Source of the DNA: Erpobdella octoculata
Taxonomy: Eukaryota; Annelida; Clitellata; Hirudinida; Erpobdellidae
Assembly (NCBI GenBank): GCA_963978895.1
Contig: OZ022241.1
Location: 25,351,573-25,415,572, forward strand
Direction: 5' to 3'
Length of the DNA: 64,000 nucleotides
The notes below the pieces were generated by a model. It made no database searches and was not told the origin of the DNA. It worked only from the letters and a program-made list of their open reading frames with translations. The translations under genes were made by a program, and so were the position numbers. This document shows, piece after piece, positions 40,152-52,443 of the stretch. Each line of letters opens with the position of its first letter. Position 1 is the first letter of the stretch.

Positions 40152-40804
40152 TATGTATATATATATATATATATATATATAAATATATTTACAATATTTC
40201 GGCACTAAATGTGATTAGTATTGTGGAACTTTTGTGGTGGTTGAACAGAAAAACACTAGAAATAAGCCTACAAAGAAATAAAAGGCTTCATCAAGTAATA
40301 ATGGTAATTAAATATTTATTAAATAAATATTTATCAATTATACTTACAATACAATCCCTTTTAACACACTAAAATAAAAATTTATAAAATAATAAAGTTT
40401 TTTTTACAATAAAGAAAAAATATTGAAGTTCTGGAACTCTTGTCAAGTTAAAAATTGTCAAATTGAAATAAAACAATAAAACATGCAAGAGTTTATGAAA
40501 CACAATGTAAAAACACTAGAAATGAAAAATAAGTAATGTTTGCATTACTGGATTGCCATGCAATATATCATTTACAAACATAGAATTAAACCAAATTATA
40601 ACTGAAATTCTTGAAAAAGGCACTTCTTTGAAATTAGAAAACATCTCATTCTTTTGACATGGGACAATTCAATTCAAACTCAATACTCTTCACTGATCAG
40701 AATCATAACTTGATTCAACTGCATAGCATCTAAATTTTGCTGGGAGACTTCAGTACTTGCAAGGGGAACATGAAACATGTTCAAATCTAACTAATGTGGT
40801 AACT

Positions 40805-40912
40805 AGAGGTGTGCGCCAGCCGCGCCGCCGACATTTTCTTCGCGCCGCCGCCGAAATCTCTTCATCGGCGCGCTGCCGCCAAGATTTTCGCGGCGCGCCG
40901 CCAATGGTTTTT
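40805..40912. repeat. GC-rich hAT-type terminus
   Basis: TAGAGGTGTGCGCCAGCCGC...GGCGCGCCGCCAATGG, strikingly GC-rich in an AT-rich region. It probably pairs with the end at 42811-42895, delimiting the element that carries the transposase at 41720-42748. Confidence 0.45.
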
Positions 40913-41235
40913 TAAATTTATGTTTTTTTTCATAATCATTGTTGCAAATAATCATATATGTATCTCTCTGTTTTATTAAAAAAAAACTATCTGAAGTTTT
41001 AATTTGTTTATATGTGGTTTCGTGAATATTAGCTTTTCGGTTCATTTGTTTATTTCGTATTTTGAAGTGAATAAAAATTTTTTTTCCAAAACTTAATGAA
41101 ATTCGCAGGAACAAATATATTTTAATCTTTATATTTTCTTTAAATATATTGAAACAATTATTTTAGTAAAGTAATTTGCACGATTCTTTGTTTGTGCTTT
41201 GTTCGCCTAAATTCTCATCGCGCATCGGAAAACTA

Positions 41236-41276
41236 CATAGACTTATTATATTATATCTATATATCATAAGTCTATG
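41236..41276. mobile_element. 41-bp minimal TIR element with perfect 8-bp duplication
   Basis: CATAGACTTATTATATTATA...ATCATAAGTCTATG consists of two terminal repeats meeting head to head. It is flanked by GAAAACTA at 41228-41235 and 41277-41284. The termini are those of the 339-bp element at 4937. Confidence 0.85.
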
Positions 41277-41523
41277 GAAAACTACGACAATAATTTTTAA
41301 CACACCTTTCAAACAATAAATAAATACATGTTTTCTGAATTAAAAATTCAACATTCGTGTTAGTCCAGTTGTTATTTAAACAATAATTGGTTTCTTGCGC
41401 CCGGTTAATCATTGTTGACATCTATGTAAACTATAAACAAACATTGATGTACTTTTTCGGGCAAAGTTTCCTTCTCATCCACCTCACACCACCGTCTATA
41501 TCATGTTTACATTTTTAAAATTA

Positions 41524-41567
41524 AGCCCTGATGATGACAAGTTAATGTCGAAACTGGCCAGTTGGCT
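41524..41567 (+). ncRNA. Hammerhead ribozyme motif
   Basis: Stem I AGCC/GGCT (extendable to TTA/TAA with a bulge), core CTGATGA (41528-41534), extra T, stem II GACA/TGTC with a 6-nt loop, GAAA, ACTGGCCAGT, TT. Stem I and stem II sequences differ from the other copies while pairing is kept. Confidence 0.87.
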
Positions 41568-41719
41568 AATAAATATGTAACCATGAACAAGGATATTAGT
41601 CTTTATTTGCGTAAAAAACGAAAGCTGGAAAGTATTTATGTTAAACGGAAAATATAAATGTATTTTAACAGAGCGTGTATTACCGAATATATATATATAT
41701 ATATATTATATATACATAT

Positions 41720-42748
41720 ATATTCTTAATTGTTTTGGCCTGGAGCGTAAAAAAGTTATCTACGTCACAGATCAAGGCTCCAATATTGTCAAGGCGTGCC
41801 GCTTCAACGCAGCTGAAAGACTTAGCTGCGTAGCACACGGTTTGCACAATCTCATCACCGTTGATGGAGTCGGTAAATGCACTCCTATTTAATATCTCAT
41901 CGTTAAAGTTAAGAACATCACAAAGACTTTCACTACAAAACGTCGATGCTTCAGAATGAAGCCATTGATATGGCTCATGAGCAACTTGTTTCAGAACTTG
42001 AAGAAACTCTAGAAACAGTTAATAACCAACAGTCTAGCATGATTTCTGGGGAAAACAAAGATGATGTTCCAGCTTTGATCGATTCAGAAACAGATGTAAT
42101 GGGGCGAGACTCAGAAAAAAATCATCAAAATATGGTAACTTTGAAGAAAGATTGCCCTACCAAATGGAATTGTCTACTTATGATGCTGGACAGCCTTATT
42201 AAAAATCAGCAACTTGTTGAAAGGTGTCTCAGTCGTTTACGTCTTTTTGATAAAATGCTGAGTAATGAGGAATGGAAAATGTTTGATCATTTGGTCCAAT
42301 TTCTCAAATTATTTTAAACAGCTACTGAGGTACAAAGTGGTTCCAAATATCTGACAATTAGCCTTGTTTTATTGTTCAAGTCTGAGATTACAGGGGTCCT
42401 GACAGATTTAGCAACAGACAGCAATATTGTAAAATCTATGAAACACAACATGCGGATGGCTCTAGATTATAGACTTCCAGTAACAGACTTACATGTAATC
42501 GCAGCAATGCTTTACCCATCTCAACGTGCTTTGACCACTGTCCAAAAAGATCTTAAAGACCAAAACATAACGGCTGTAGAATTTCTTGAGCAAGCAGTAC
42601 AAAAATACATTGGTGATTTGGAGAAAGGCCAAGACGATCAAGCTAGTCGCGTTGAAACAGCTGAAAAAAACCCATGGAAACGAGCAAAATATAATATGCT
42701 CGTAAAGCAAGCAAGTTCAGCGACATTGTCATTAGAACGCAACATTTA
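41720..42748 (+). pseudogene. hAT transposase (ZBED-like) fragment
   Basis: KVIYVTDQGSNIVKACRFNA then ERLSCVAHGLHNLITVDGVG (41750-41880) is the catalytic-Asp and H-containing block of BED-type hATs. KKDCPTKWNCLLMMLDSLIK (42145) is the T-x-WNS-like motif. VTDLHVIAAMLYPSQRAL (42478) is the region before the insertion domain. The frame is stopped at 41890 and 42315, and the hATC domain is missing. Confidence 0.82.
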
Positions 42749-42810
42749 GAAATATAGATGATATTGATCTGTATCAACCAAATTTTTTAATTTTGAATTA
42801 ATAAAAGCAA

Positions 42811-42895
42811 AAATTTTGAGAGCCGGAGCCGCCAGATATTTTCGGCTCTGGCTCCCGCTCCGACAAAAATTAGCGGCGCCGCGAGCCTGGTTGTC
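42811..42895. repeat. GC-rich hAT-type terminus
   Basis: AGAGCCGGAGCCGCCAGATA...TTAGCGGCGCCGCGAGCCTGG, similar to 28968-29046. Confidence 0.45.
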
Positions 42896-42927
42896 CTAAC
42901 TTTTACAGCAGCTGTTTCCAGGTTAGG

Positions 42928-43221
42928 TCATGTATCCTCAAAAATTCCAACAAACCGCATATTTTGTTTCCATATTTTTGAAAACTTATATTGGTGGGCG
43001 GTCCCTTGTTGATCAGTAGCACAGGACCTAGACCCCTTAGACCCTGAAGATTCATCTGCAACAGCAAGCGATAAGGCGTGTGCCTCAGCAAACTGAATAA
43101 AATTTGTTTGCTGCACGACAACTTGCAGTTCATTATGGACACTTGTAATGTTTAACAAGAAAGTTTCACCTTCAGTCCTGAATCGATTATTAAAATTAAA
43201 ATACATTCTGTATATTCTCAA
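42928..43221 (-). CDS. Unidentified 97-residue open frame
   Basis: MRIYRMYFNFNNRFRTEGET...SVHNELQVVVQQTNFIQFAE...ADESSGSKGSRSCATDQQG. It has amphipathic, non-repetitive composition unlike neighbouring AT-rich shadows. No domain is recognised and no splice structure could be supported. It may be a transposon or host exon. Confidence 0.3.
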   Translation of the reverse strand: MRIYRMYFNFNNRFRTEGETFLLNITSVHNELQVVVQQTNFIQFAEAHALSLAVADESSGSKGSRSCATDQQGTAHQYKFSKIWKQNMRFVGIFEDT

Positions 43222-43229
43222 GCTTTTTT

Positions 43230-44426
43230 TTTGTAGACATGAGACTACATCAGAGAATCAGTGATAATTATAATAAATGAACATGTTACAAAATAGGCAC
43301 ACCTATTGCAAACTTGATGAGATATGCTCTTATATTTACATTGCAGATTAGAAATGTTATCTTTAGCTGAATTTAGGCTATCAGCCGTGCCAAATTGATA
43401 ATATTCAAAAAGGTATTAAACCAGAATTATAATTCAAGAAATATTATCCTATAAATAATTTTAAACATTAACTATATGAATCGCTAGCAAGCTATTCGGA
43501 CATCGTTTACATTTGCCGAGACTTCACAACCCATCAACTATTAAAATAATCCAATGATTTTGAATAATATTTGATAAAACCGAACAACTATTTTGCAATA
43601 AAATAAATACAACTTTAAAAACCAGTAAATAAAATGTCTAATTTTAAACTTTGTGTGAAGGAACTGCAATTTGTTATAGGGTGGCAGGGCTCTCGGGGCC
43701 CCATTGATTACGCGGCTGTCTGAGTTGAAGAACTTTTTTCTGACTTAAAAATATTACTGAAGTGCCACAATACATATATATTCTCACTTTAATGAGAAAT
43801 CTCTGGTGCAGCGATAAACAAGTGACATAGAAAAACTAATCAGACCAGCAAATAAGTTTCACATAAGTAGTTTTATTGTTACGTGGATGGCATAAAACAA
43901 AAACATACTAACAAGGCACAAAAATCATAAAAAGTAAACTTCTTCACAATATCTATAGAATTACTACATAACTCATAAAGACTGTGACTTACCGTAACCT
44001 GAAGTAGTCCAGACAAGAAAAAACAATAATTTAATAAATTATAAAACCATTAGGGTGCTAGTATTATATAAACTAATCAATTTATTATTGGTTTTATTTT
44101 TTTATCAAAATGTCTGAACAAAATGGTGATCTTGATGACAAATTATTTAAAAACAAGATTTTGAATTTAAAATATACACTTCAATTTGTTCTTGTAATGT
44201 TTGCAATATATTAATGTGTTCTGGCACAAAAGGCTACCTAGCAATTCATTAAGTTTACCTCAAATGATACTGCTAACTAATAGCATAAAAACCTTAACCA
44301 AAAATGTTTTTTTCAAGAGCTCTGGCTGTCAAGCATCCTCATATTGAATATGAATTTAAGGATCTCCACTTATCCAGCATCAACGTGGATATCAAGAGCT
44401 TCTTCATCTTAGTTCTATCATCATCA
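43230..44426. other. No gene recognised
   Basis: AT-rich. ATG 44111 opens a short plus frame (MSEQNGDLDDKLFKNKILNL) with a possible GTAATG donor at about 44195. It could be a first exon but has no support beyond that. Confidence 0.4.
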
Positions 44427-44434
44427 CCCTAGTA

Positions 44435-44896
44435 CAGTGGTTAAAGAATAAAAAATTAGCCCTGGGAACGCCATATATTTAATTGACCCCTCTTTAGAAA
44501 AATGGGCCCCTCTCTAAAAAACATTGGCCCTTTTCATAAATTTCGTTCACTATTTATTTCATTTATTTTTCGTTTAGCGGCACCGTTCTTAGACATTTTT
44601 CAATTTTCAAAATCGCAAAAAACAAAAATAACCAAAAATAATAAAAAATACAATAAAATTTTTAAATTAAAAAATATATATAAATGATCTATTATATAAA
44701 TTTTTATTAAATATTTTAAAATTATAATTTTTAAAGTGAAATCATGAAATTAATACAAAACAGTGTGGGCCTAGGAGGGCGTTCCTATGCGTTCCCAAGC
44801 GTCTATTTTTTGCTCAAAGCAATGGGAACACTATGATCTAAATTCGGAGGGTTCGGGAACGGCGTTCCCAAGCGTTCCCACATACTTTAACCCCTG
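44435..44896. mobile_element. hAT MITE with perfect 8-bp duplication
   Basis: Ends CAGTGGTTAAAGAAT...GGGAACGCC and inverted CAGGGGTTAAAGTAT...GGGAACGCC, flanked by CCCTAGTA at 44427-44434 and 44897-44904. No coding. Confidence 0.9.
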
Positions 44897-45589
44897 CCCT
44901 AGTACATGATCCTTATCACATAAGCGCCATTGCTATCTTAACCATTGTCTTCTCTTCACCATTGTATGAGACATGGATCATGGACACTCTGATTGTGCAC
45001 TCATTTGGCTTGGTCATCAGTGACCCCATGAATCCATGCTTTAACTTTGAAGTCATACCAGCTATCTTTGTTATCATCCTAGACACCTTCATTGTTGTCT
45101 TCACCATCAGATCATATATTATATGATCACGTACTCGTTTAGCTTGGTTGTCATGCTGAACCCATGAATCCATGCTCTAACTTTGAGATCATTCTACCTA
45201 TATATTACTACATATACAGGACACATACCAGGAGTTCTGTTTCTGAACCATATTTTGACAGGCGAAGTTATGTGTGAATTCTTTTTAGCATTTTTTTAAA
45301 ATAAGTTATCTGTTTGTCTTTAGATGTTCGGCTTTTCCAAGGGTATGAATCTGAGTAATTAGTTTGTAGAAAAACTCTGATGCAGAAACAATTTACAATG
45401 CTTTTGACATTGCATCATTAATAGCCAATTTAATAACATTTGTACTATTTTTTATTTTGATCAAATATCATGTTTTTCATGATTTAGTGATTTTAAAGCC
45501 TTAAAATCATATTTAAATCATTTTCACTATTTTTTTGATTGTACCAAAAATTTGCCTAATTAATGTGATAGCAGATACACTGCAACTGC

Positions 45590-45732
45590 CAAAGTTTGTC
45601 CAATATGAAATCAAGTTTTTGATGGAATACAAAACTGCGATGGTACCATTAGCTGTGACACTAGATCAGTTGCAAGATGACAAGGATTGTTACTACTGTG
45701 CTGTTGCCTATGCTTATTTAGTTGAGGCATAA
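45590..45732 (+). pseudogene. hAT transposase internal fragment
   Basis: KFVQYEIKFLMEYKTAMVPL followed by AVTLDQLQDDKDCYYC matches the EVEFLxEYxxVMxPLAxALDxLQGxKNCFxG motif of BED-type hATs. It ends in a stop at 45730. Confidence 0.65.
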
Positions 45733-46009
45733 AATACAAAAATTGCAATTCTCTGGTAAGTTCACTGTTGTCAGGCCTGGAAAAAAATGTTAGGACAGTT
45801 TTTTTTATCTTGAACATTACTGAAAGTAGCGTTAGAGAAGCATTGAGAAAAAGCGAGTCAGCTCATGAATCATTTATTTGAAAAGCATCAAGTGAACACT
45901 CTTGTAACCATTTTAGAATAATTGTCTGTTAAAGCTATTAAGGAATGGAAGGAGAAGACTGAACTTAGTACTGGATCATTTTATATTGGAAATTAAAAAT
46001 ATAAAAATA

Positions 46010-46400
46010 AAACTTTGCAATAGAAGTGGTACTTATATTTCTAAGTGTACAGAAAAGGTTCATGAAAGTAAAATTAATGGATCTTCTATATGTATCCAGC
46101 CCGTATAACACTTGTTAAACCAATTAAAGTTAACTGTAAATTACGAGTGTCTTTCTGTCAGACACATGTTGGACACTCTCGAGATGCTGGCCATCTGAAT
46201 TTGTCAAAATCAGCAAGACAATCTCTGGCTAGTCAACTACTGCAGGAAATGACAAAATTTTAAATCCTATTTAAACTTACAAATAATTTTATCCCCAATA
46301 AGAGGTTATACTACACCACAGAAAAAGATCTCAACAACATCCTATCAATAAATAGCATTTCTTCATTCAAAACTTCTTTAAAACGTTTTACTTTGGTAGT
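46010..46400 (+). pseudogene. MULE-like protein fragment
   Basis: Frame one: CNRSGTYISKCTEKVHESKI then NGSSICIQP. After a shift: YPARITLVKPIKVNCKLRVS, FCQTHVGHSRDAGHLNLSKS and ARQSLASQLLQEM, then LYYTTEKDLNNILS. The CNRSG...K..GS...C.A.I...THxGH...L..S.R..IA..L...+T.KDL.NI order is that of proteins linked to Mutator-like transposases. The frame is broken. Confidence 0.55.
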
Positions 46401-47145
46401 TTAATACTACATTTGATTGATTTGACATTTAATTTACAAATATTTTGCATAAGTTTTATAGAAAATAGTAAAAATAGTTCATTACCCTAAAGTGAAAGAT
46501 TACCTAGAGTACAACAAGAACTAATACAAATGTATGGTAATAAAGATTATACAGGATAACATGCCCAGTAAAACCGGAACTCGTGGTCCTACAAAAATAA
46601 ATGTTGACACTTTGATTGACAGGTAGCTAAAGTTTGATTGGAATATGATTAGGGAGACTGTTATCATAATAGTCTTACCAATTGTATGTCAATCAAACTT
46701 TGTGTTTTGTTATGAATACTTAAAATTATTTATGTTTTGTTTTATTTAGATTAATTTACTTTCAATAATTTGAGTATGTCCCTGTATCCTCTGAAAAAGT
46801 GCAACTTAATTACTGTCTATATTTTTTCGGCTAACAATTGGCGTAGTTTAACCCTTTTGGGCCAGTGTTCGTTTTTCGAACACACTTTTTCATAGTGGTA
46901 TAATTTTAGTGTATGACTTAGTTGTGTTTAAAAGTTTTATTTATGTTTATTTAACATTAAAAATGTTTACATATTTATATTTGTAATAAGTAGTTTAATT
47001 TGCTGCAGAATGTGTTCATTTTCCCGGTTTTAGACCGACAATTATTCAAAAATGTATTATGCTAATTTCTTGCAAGATATCACAACAGCAGTTTGAAAGT
47101 TTATGATTAATTAGATAAACGCTAAGCCACATTATGTTTTTGTGC

Positions 47146-48300
47146 TAGGGTTGTCGATATTTAAAAAAATATCGGATTTCACGAATTATCGATATTTAAA
47201 AAAATATCGATATGACAGTCCGATTATTAAACAAAAAATATCGATATTTTGATTATATTATTTTAACGCTTATATTAATCATGTTAAATGCGTGGTTCAG
47301 ATGTCGTACAATGTATACTTTTTTAAATGCCATTAACGGTTACGGGTGCAAAAACGCAACGTCATTTTTAGTATTTTTGTATGGTAGTGACCAATAATGG
47401 GTTAACTTCACTCGTCTCTGTTTGTTTGTGGTGATAAAATCTTAGAAACAAAAATTCACCTACTTTTCGACCACCTAGAGCTCTAAAACTTTCAGGAAAG
47501 CTTTATTCTGGATGACATTACATGAATTGAATGTTTCCGACATGAATTAGCCCTTAAATCAATTAAAATTAATCAAATCAATCAAGTTGTTTATATATAA
47601 GTTGCCAGAGGTCCAAAATAATTAAACAGTACGGATGTTTATTTATAAGTCACCAGAGGTCCAAAATAATTAACGGTTGTTTTAGATTCAAAATTTTAGT
47701 TCATTGACTCAGATAAAGAGGCAATTAAAAGCATTTTTTTATATTTACTTGTTTAACTTTACATTTTTCTGTATTTGGAACGCTTTGTTTACATGAGTAA
47801 ATTAGAAGTATACCAACTTCCTGAATTACCCTTTTGAATTTTTGGTGTCCACTTAAACGCTAAAACCTTTTGGTTCGATTCCCACCAAAGGAAGCCTAAG
47901 CCGTGTTAGATCAACTCATACACAACCGTTTTATTATTAATTATGTGCATTTATATTTTACATAAATGTATTTGATAGGCTGATTCATTAGCTAATTCTA
48001 ATAAATCACTTTTGCTAAAGCTGAATTGACTTTTATTTCTAACATGAAAATCCAAGAAAGTTTATTATTGAAAAATACTGTTACAAAATTAAGTCAATTA
48101 AAAAACATTGTACTAATTTATTTCTTAAAAAGCTTAAAATTTTATTACGTAAAATGTTTTAAAAATTAAAAAAAAATTTCGATATAGAAAATATATATCG
48201 ATAATCGATAAATATCGAAAACAAATATCGAGCAAAAATATCGGATATATCGGAAAAAAATATCGATATACCTAATATCGATGAAATATCGACAACCCTA
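47146..48300. mobile_element. hAT-type non-autonomous element
   Basis: TAGGGTTGTCGATATTT at the left and its inverse at the right. TTTGTG-C lies to the left and TTTGTGAC to the right, an 8-bp duplication with one base lost. Subterminal regions are dense in ATCGATAT motifs. No transposase. Confidence 0.75.
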
Positions 48301-48554
48301 TTTGTGACTGCTGTGGATAAGATACAGGGACCAAATTTATTTGGTTTTAAAAAATAGCTTTAAGATTCATGGACATCACTTCTTTTCATATATTAATATA
48401 TATTTTATAATATAGACTGCCATCGTGTGGAATTTTATGATGCAGATTCATGATTGTCCGACAACAATTAACTTCCCGCTAAAACTGTCAGCAGGAACTT
48501 CACAAACGCACAACATGCTCAAGTTTCACGTGCTCAGTTCGTACGACTTCCTTA

Positions 48555-49057
48555 AGGCGGGCATACACGAACAACAAATTTGAGCAATTTAGTTGCACAA
48601 CTAAATTTCTTGAGCAACTTTGCCGCGCAAACGTATAGAGTAACAGTTGGTATTTCTCGTTGAAATTTTCTAATAAATTAATTTATTACATTAAATCAAA
48701 TTCCGTCACAATTTTTTGTCGCAAGTTTTGTATTTTATTCGATAATCAAGTCATAAAAATTTCTGCAAATTACTAAAAAATTTTATTAAAATTTATCAAA
48801 TTCATAACAGAATCGCTGGTTCATTCTATTTTTATATTTTTCTTATAAAAAGAACTATTTAACTAATTACAGAAAGACGGGTGACTAAAAGTTGTCGAAA
48901 GTTTTCAAACGAATTTGAAAACTAAACTAGTTGTGCAACTGAGTTGACAACTTAAAAAGTTGCTCAACTCATGGCGCGCACATGAGCAATTTGGCTGCAC
49001 AACTCGAGTTGCACAACTTACCAATTGCACAACTTAGTTGTTCGTGTGTGCCCGCCT
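48555..49057. mobile_element. Harbinger-like MITE
   Basis: Ends AGGCGGGCATACACGAACAA and inverted AGGCGGGCACACACGAACAA, flanked by TTA at 48552-48554 and 49058-49060. Several interior palindromes GTTGCACAAC/GTTGTGCAAC occur near both ends. The TTA duplication suggests PIF/Harbinger. Confidence 0.75.
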
Positions 49058-49135
49058 TTAGGCGATAGCCTAATTAAAATAGAGCGCAATAGCGGTCTGC
49101 TATACTCATAGATAGATGTGTATATATATATATAT

Positions 49136-50115
49136 AGGTAATCTTTCCCACGAACGGCCCGTGTGGCGGATTAATACATAATTCTCGGCTATAATTAACT
49201 ATAAACATGATGAAAAGTAAACACTAGTTTAAACATTATGATAATTAGTATAAATAATTTATTCAAAATTGGAAAATGTTATATAAAATTATTTTAATAA
49301 TTAAATAATGTAATTATAATTTAAAAAATTTTACATAGAAAAAATTTGAGTTTTAAGGAAAAGTGTAAACGAAGGAATAGCGTGTTATATAACGTTATAA
49401 CTATTACCACGGCGGTAGGCGCCGGTATGCGATCTTTTTATTAATTTTATTTTTTACACTATATAGTATATTCAAAGTCAGAATTTGTACCTTTATTTAA
49501 AATATTAGTAAAATTAAAAAAAATTATATTGAAACTTTTTATGCGACTACCTAGGATAGGGGTAGGGATAGGGTTATGGGTAGGGGTAGGGATAGGGTTA
49601 TGGGTAGGGGTAGGGTAGGGTAGGGTAAGGTTAGGGTTAGGGGTAAAGTTAGGAGTAGAGGTAGAGTTTCATTTTAATATGGGATTGCAATTTTACAGAT
49701 TGCAATCACGCGAACCGCCGGGGCAATAGCAGCGACCTTATATAAAGTGACTAGCGGTTTACTTCGTTGTTTCTCTCGCCTTTTGTTCTTTATCGTTTTA
49801 CATAGAAAAAGTTTTAAAATTAAAATTTAATTTTTTTTATAACTGAGTTTGTTTTTTAAATAAAATTTTATTATAAACAAATTTTTTTTTTATTCATTTC
49901 ATTCATACGATCATCGTACCTCACCACTCACAACTACGATGTAAATAGTGCTTGGAAGGGTACTACTTACCGTTTTCAAAGTCTCTCAAATTACGATAAA
50001 TGTTTTTTTTTTTAAATTAAATTTGGTATTAAATTTGTTTTTTTAGGTTATTGTAACAAAATAAAAATAATACGACTATTTTTTCGGCACGGGCCGTCCG
50101 TAGGAAAGATTACCT
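49136..50115. mobile_element. TIR element containing telomere-like repeats
   Basis: The 28-bp ends AGGTAATCTTTCC[C/T]ACG and [A/G]ACGGCCCGTG are inverted and flanked by TATATA. The interior holds degenerate TAGGG repeats (49553-49668). No transposase. Confidence 0.8.
49553..49668 (+). repeat. Degenerate TAGGG/TTAGGG-type repeats
   Basis: TAGGGGTAGGGATAGGGTTA is repeated, followed by TAGGGTAGGGTAGGGTAAGG and TTAGGGTTAGGGG. They are confined to the TIR element. Confidence 0.85.
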
Positions 50116-50214
50116 ATATATATATATATTATTTATAACACAATTACTATTTATAAATTCTTTATTTATACATCTAACTAAATTTAATATATCGATAACA
50201 AATGCGTTATTTTG

Positions 50215-50320
50215 GACGTACATCCGTATAGTGGTGAAATTATTAATGAAGGGAATACGTCCGATATTTATTATTCGGACGTACGTTCGAAGAGTGGTGA
50301 AATTATTTACACTTCTTTTT
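50215..50320 (+). repeat. 62-bp imperfect tandem duplication with hairpin
   Basis: GGACGTACATCCGTATAGTG at 50216 and GGACGTACGTTCGAAGAGTG at 50278, each followed by GTGAAATTATT. Between them ACGTCCGA...TCGGACGT can form an 8-bp stem. Confidence 0.6.
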
Positions 50321-50729
50321 TTGTAGAAACTTGCGGCAGTTTGTTTACATCCTATTTTGGAGAACCACGACTTATACGGTTTTACCTTTGTGTTCCTTCA
50401 AACTAACACCAAAATTTAAAGTGAATTACGCTATGGATTAAAGTTAAACAAACATTATCGCCGTGGAGGTTTCATTACCTTCTTTATATTGTAGATGCGT
50501 ATGAGCATTCCAGACGCGCGGTCATTTAGTATTGTCAATTTCTCCGCCAGTTTGTGCTGCGTAGGCATAATTGAACGAGCCATTACAAAAAATTATTTTC
50601 ACTAAATATTTTTATGTTGCGAAGTCTAAAACTACGCGATTAACAAGGATGTAGTGTCGCACTATCTTCTTCCTCAATCGTAGGTAAATTGCGTATCGCG
50701 AAATGCGATCAATTAACTTTTTATAGTGC

Positions 50730-50830
50730 TATTTACGTGGCGTTCAATAGCGCTATTTACTTGGCGTTCAATAGCGCTAGGACATGAACAGATTAAACAG
50801 ATAAATTTTAAGTCCATAACGGAAAACAGT
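50730..50830 (-). mobile_element. 3'-end fragment of the L2/CR1-type LINE
   Basis: GCGCTATTTAC...GTTCAATAGCGCTAGGACAT followed by AAACAGATAAATTTTAAGTC matches 61985-62060. The 3' sequence contains a duplicated AGCGCTATTTAC unit. Confidence 0.7.
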
Positions 50831-51052
50831 GAGAGAAATAAATTTAGTAAAAGAAGTTGGTAAAACCCATGGAGTATTTTATTCTCAGTCATACAGAGCC
50901 GCGATTATTGAATCGAAGGAGTGGCGAGTGCCAGCTCCTGTTAAAACAATACGATTGGTCGCCTTTCAGCCAATCCGCGCGTCATGCACATCTGACCTAG
51001 TTCATGGTTAAACAAAGTTAAAATTAAAAGATCTGCATTTTGATTTCAAATC

Positions 51053-51346
51053 TCAAATGTCCGAAAAAGTCAATCTAGTAATGTATGGGCCAGCATTGAT
51101 GGAGATGTTCTCTGCATTCTCCGTTTGGGGAAGGAAATTTCCACTATGTAAGCTATTAAGCCACCCAAAAGGAGCAGGATGTCCTGTTGCAACCATGTAC
51201 ATCAGTTCACGTCCATCCACGAGATGATAATTATTGCTGGCATCCAGATTTTGCTTTTCATAGACGTATCTGACATGTTTGCAAATTTTTCCAGTGCTCC
51301 CATCTATACACATACTCATGACTGTTGCTATGTTTACACTATACAT
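51053..51346 (-). pseudogene. MULE-like C-terminal fragment with SWIM-like finger
   Basis: MSMCIDGSTGKICKHVRYVY then DGRELMYMVATGHPAPFGWL. The C...CKH spacing and following MYxVATG segment resemble the end of Mutator-type transposases. The first Cys of C-x-C is not evident. Confidence 0.4.
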
Positions 51347-51771
51347 GGTTGTTTTCTTAGATGACTGAACTTCGTAAACATCTTCTAAAATTTTTTCTAT
51401 TTCTTGGCCATTATATGCTCAAATTTCTTGATTGTGTGATGGTCTTACCAAACGATTGCTGCTGTAAAACAACAATTGCTTCTCATAGTAGTGGGAAAAC
51501 CTTTCGATGAGAAAGTGGACCATCTGAACTAATTTGAAAACACGTGTTCTTTGGAAAATCTGAAAATCAAACAGCCTTTAGTTAAATCGGGTCAAAACAT
51601 AAATATGCACTGAGCAGTCCTGTAGTTTTTTAATGGGAAAAGAGGAGGCAGCAGTAGCACTAAAACAATTTTGTCAAAAAATGTGAAAGAACAAAATACT
51701 GTTGCATGGATAACTCCGACTAACTCAATATGAACGAGAAAATATTCCTTATACCTGCTTGTGCATATGAG

Positions 51772-51890
51772 GCGCTGGTGGACTAGCGATAAAATTAGTT
51801 CGCCCCCCGATTGTTGGCTGGTGGTTCAAATCTTACTGGCGTCACCAGCATAACTCCCTTAAGCAAGGAGTTCACTTGCATCTGCTAAAG
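51772..51890 (+). repeat. tRNA-like SINE head
   Basis: GCGCTGGTGGACTAGCGATA (A-box region), GGTGGTTCAAATCTTACT (B box) and then CTTAAGCAAGGAGTTCACTT, which corresponds to the CCTTGAGCAAGGAATTCAC of the SINE at 14518-14835. Confidence 0.55.
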
Positions 51891-52124
51891 CATAACAATT
51901 CAATAAAATCAATATAGGCCTGAATACAAAAACATTTAGCACTATGTGTTACTTCAAGTTTACACTAAATAACAAAAGTTAAACTTAGTTATGTATTAAG
52001 GGGCAACAGAACAATATAACAAAGAATAAACAATAATACGTGAAAATCCACTTCAAACCTGTAAGACATGAAATTGACAAAGAAACTGCCTGCTCCTATA
52101 AGATGTTAACAAACAAATCACAAA

Positions 52125-52443
<319 letters not shown>

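Noticed and set aside
46849..47402. TTAACCC...GGGTTAA pair suggesting a piggyBac MITE
   Set aside because: The right end lies inside the hAT element at 47146-48300 while the left lies outside it. The TIR match beyond CCC is weak.
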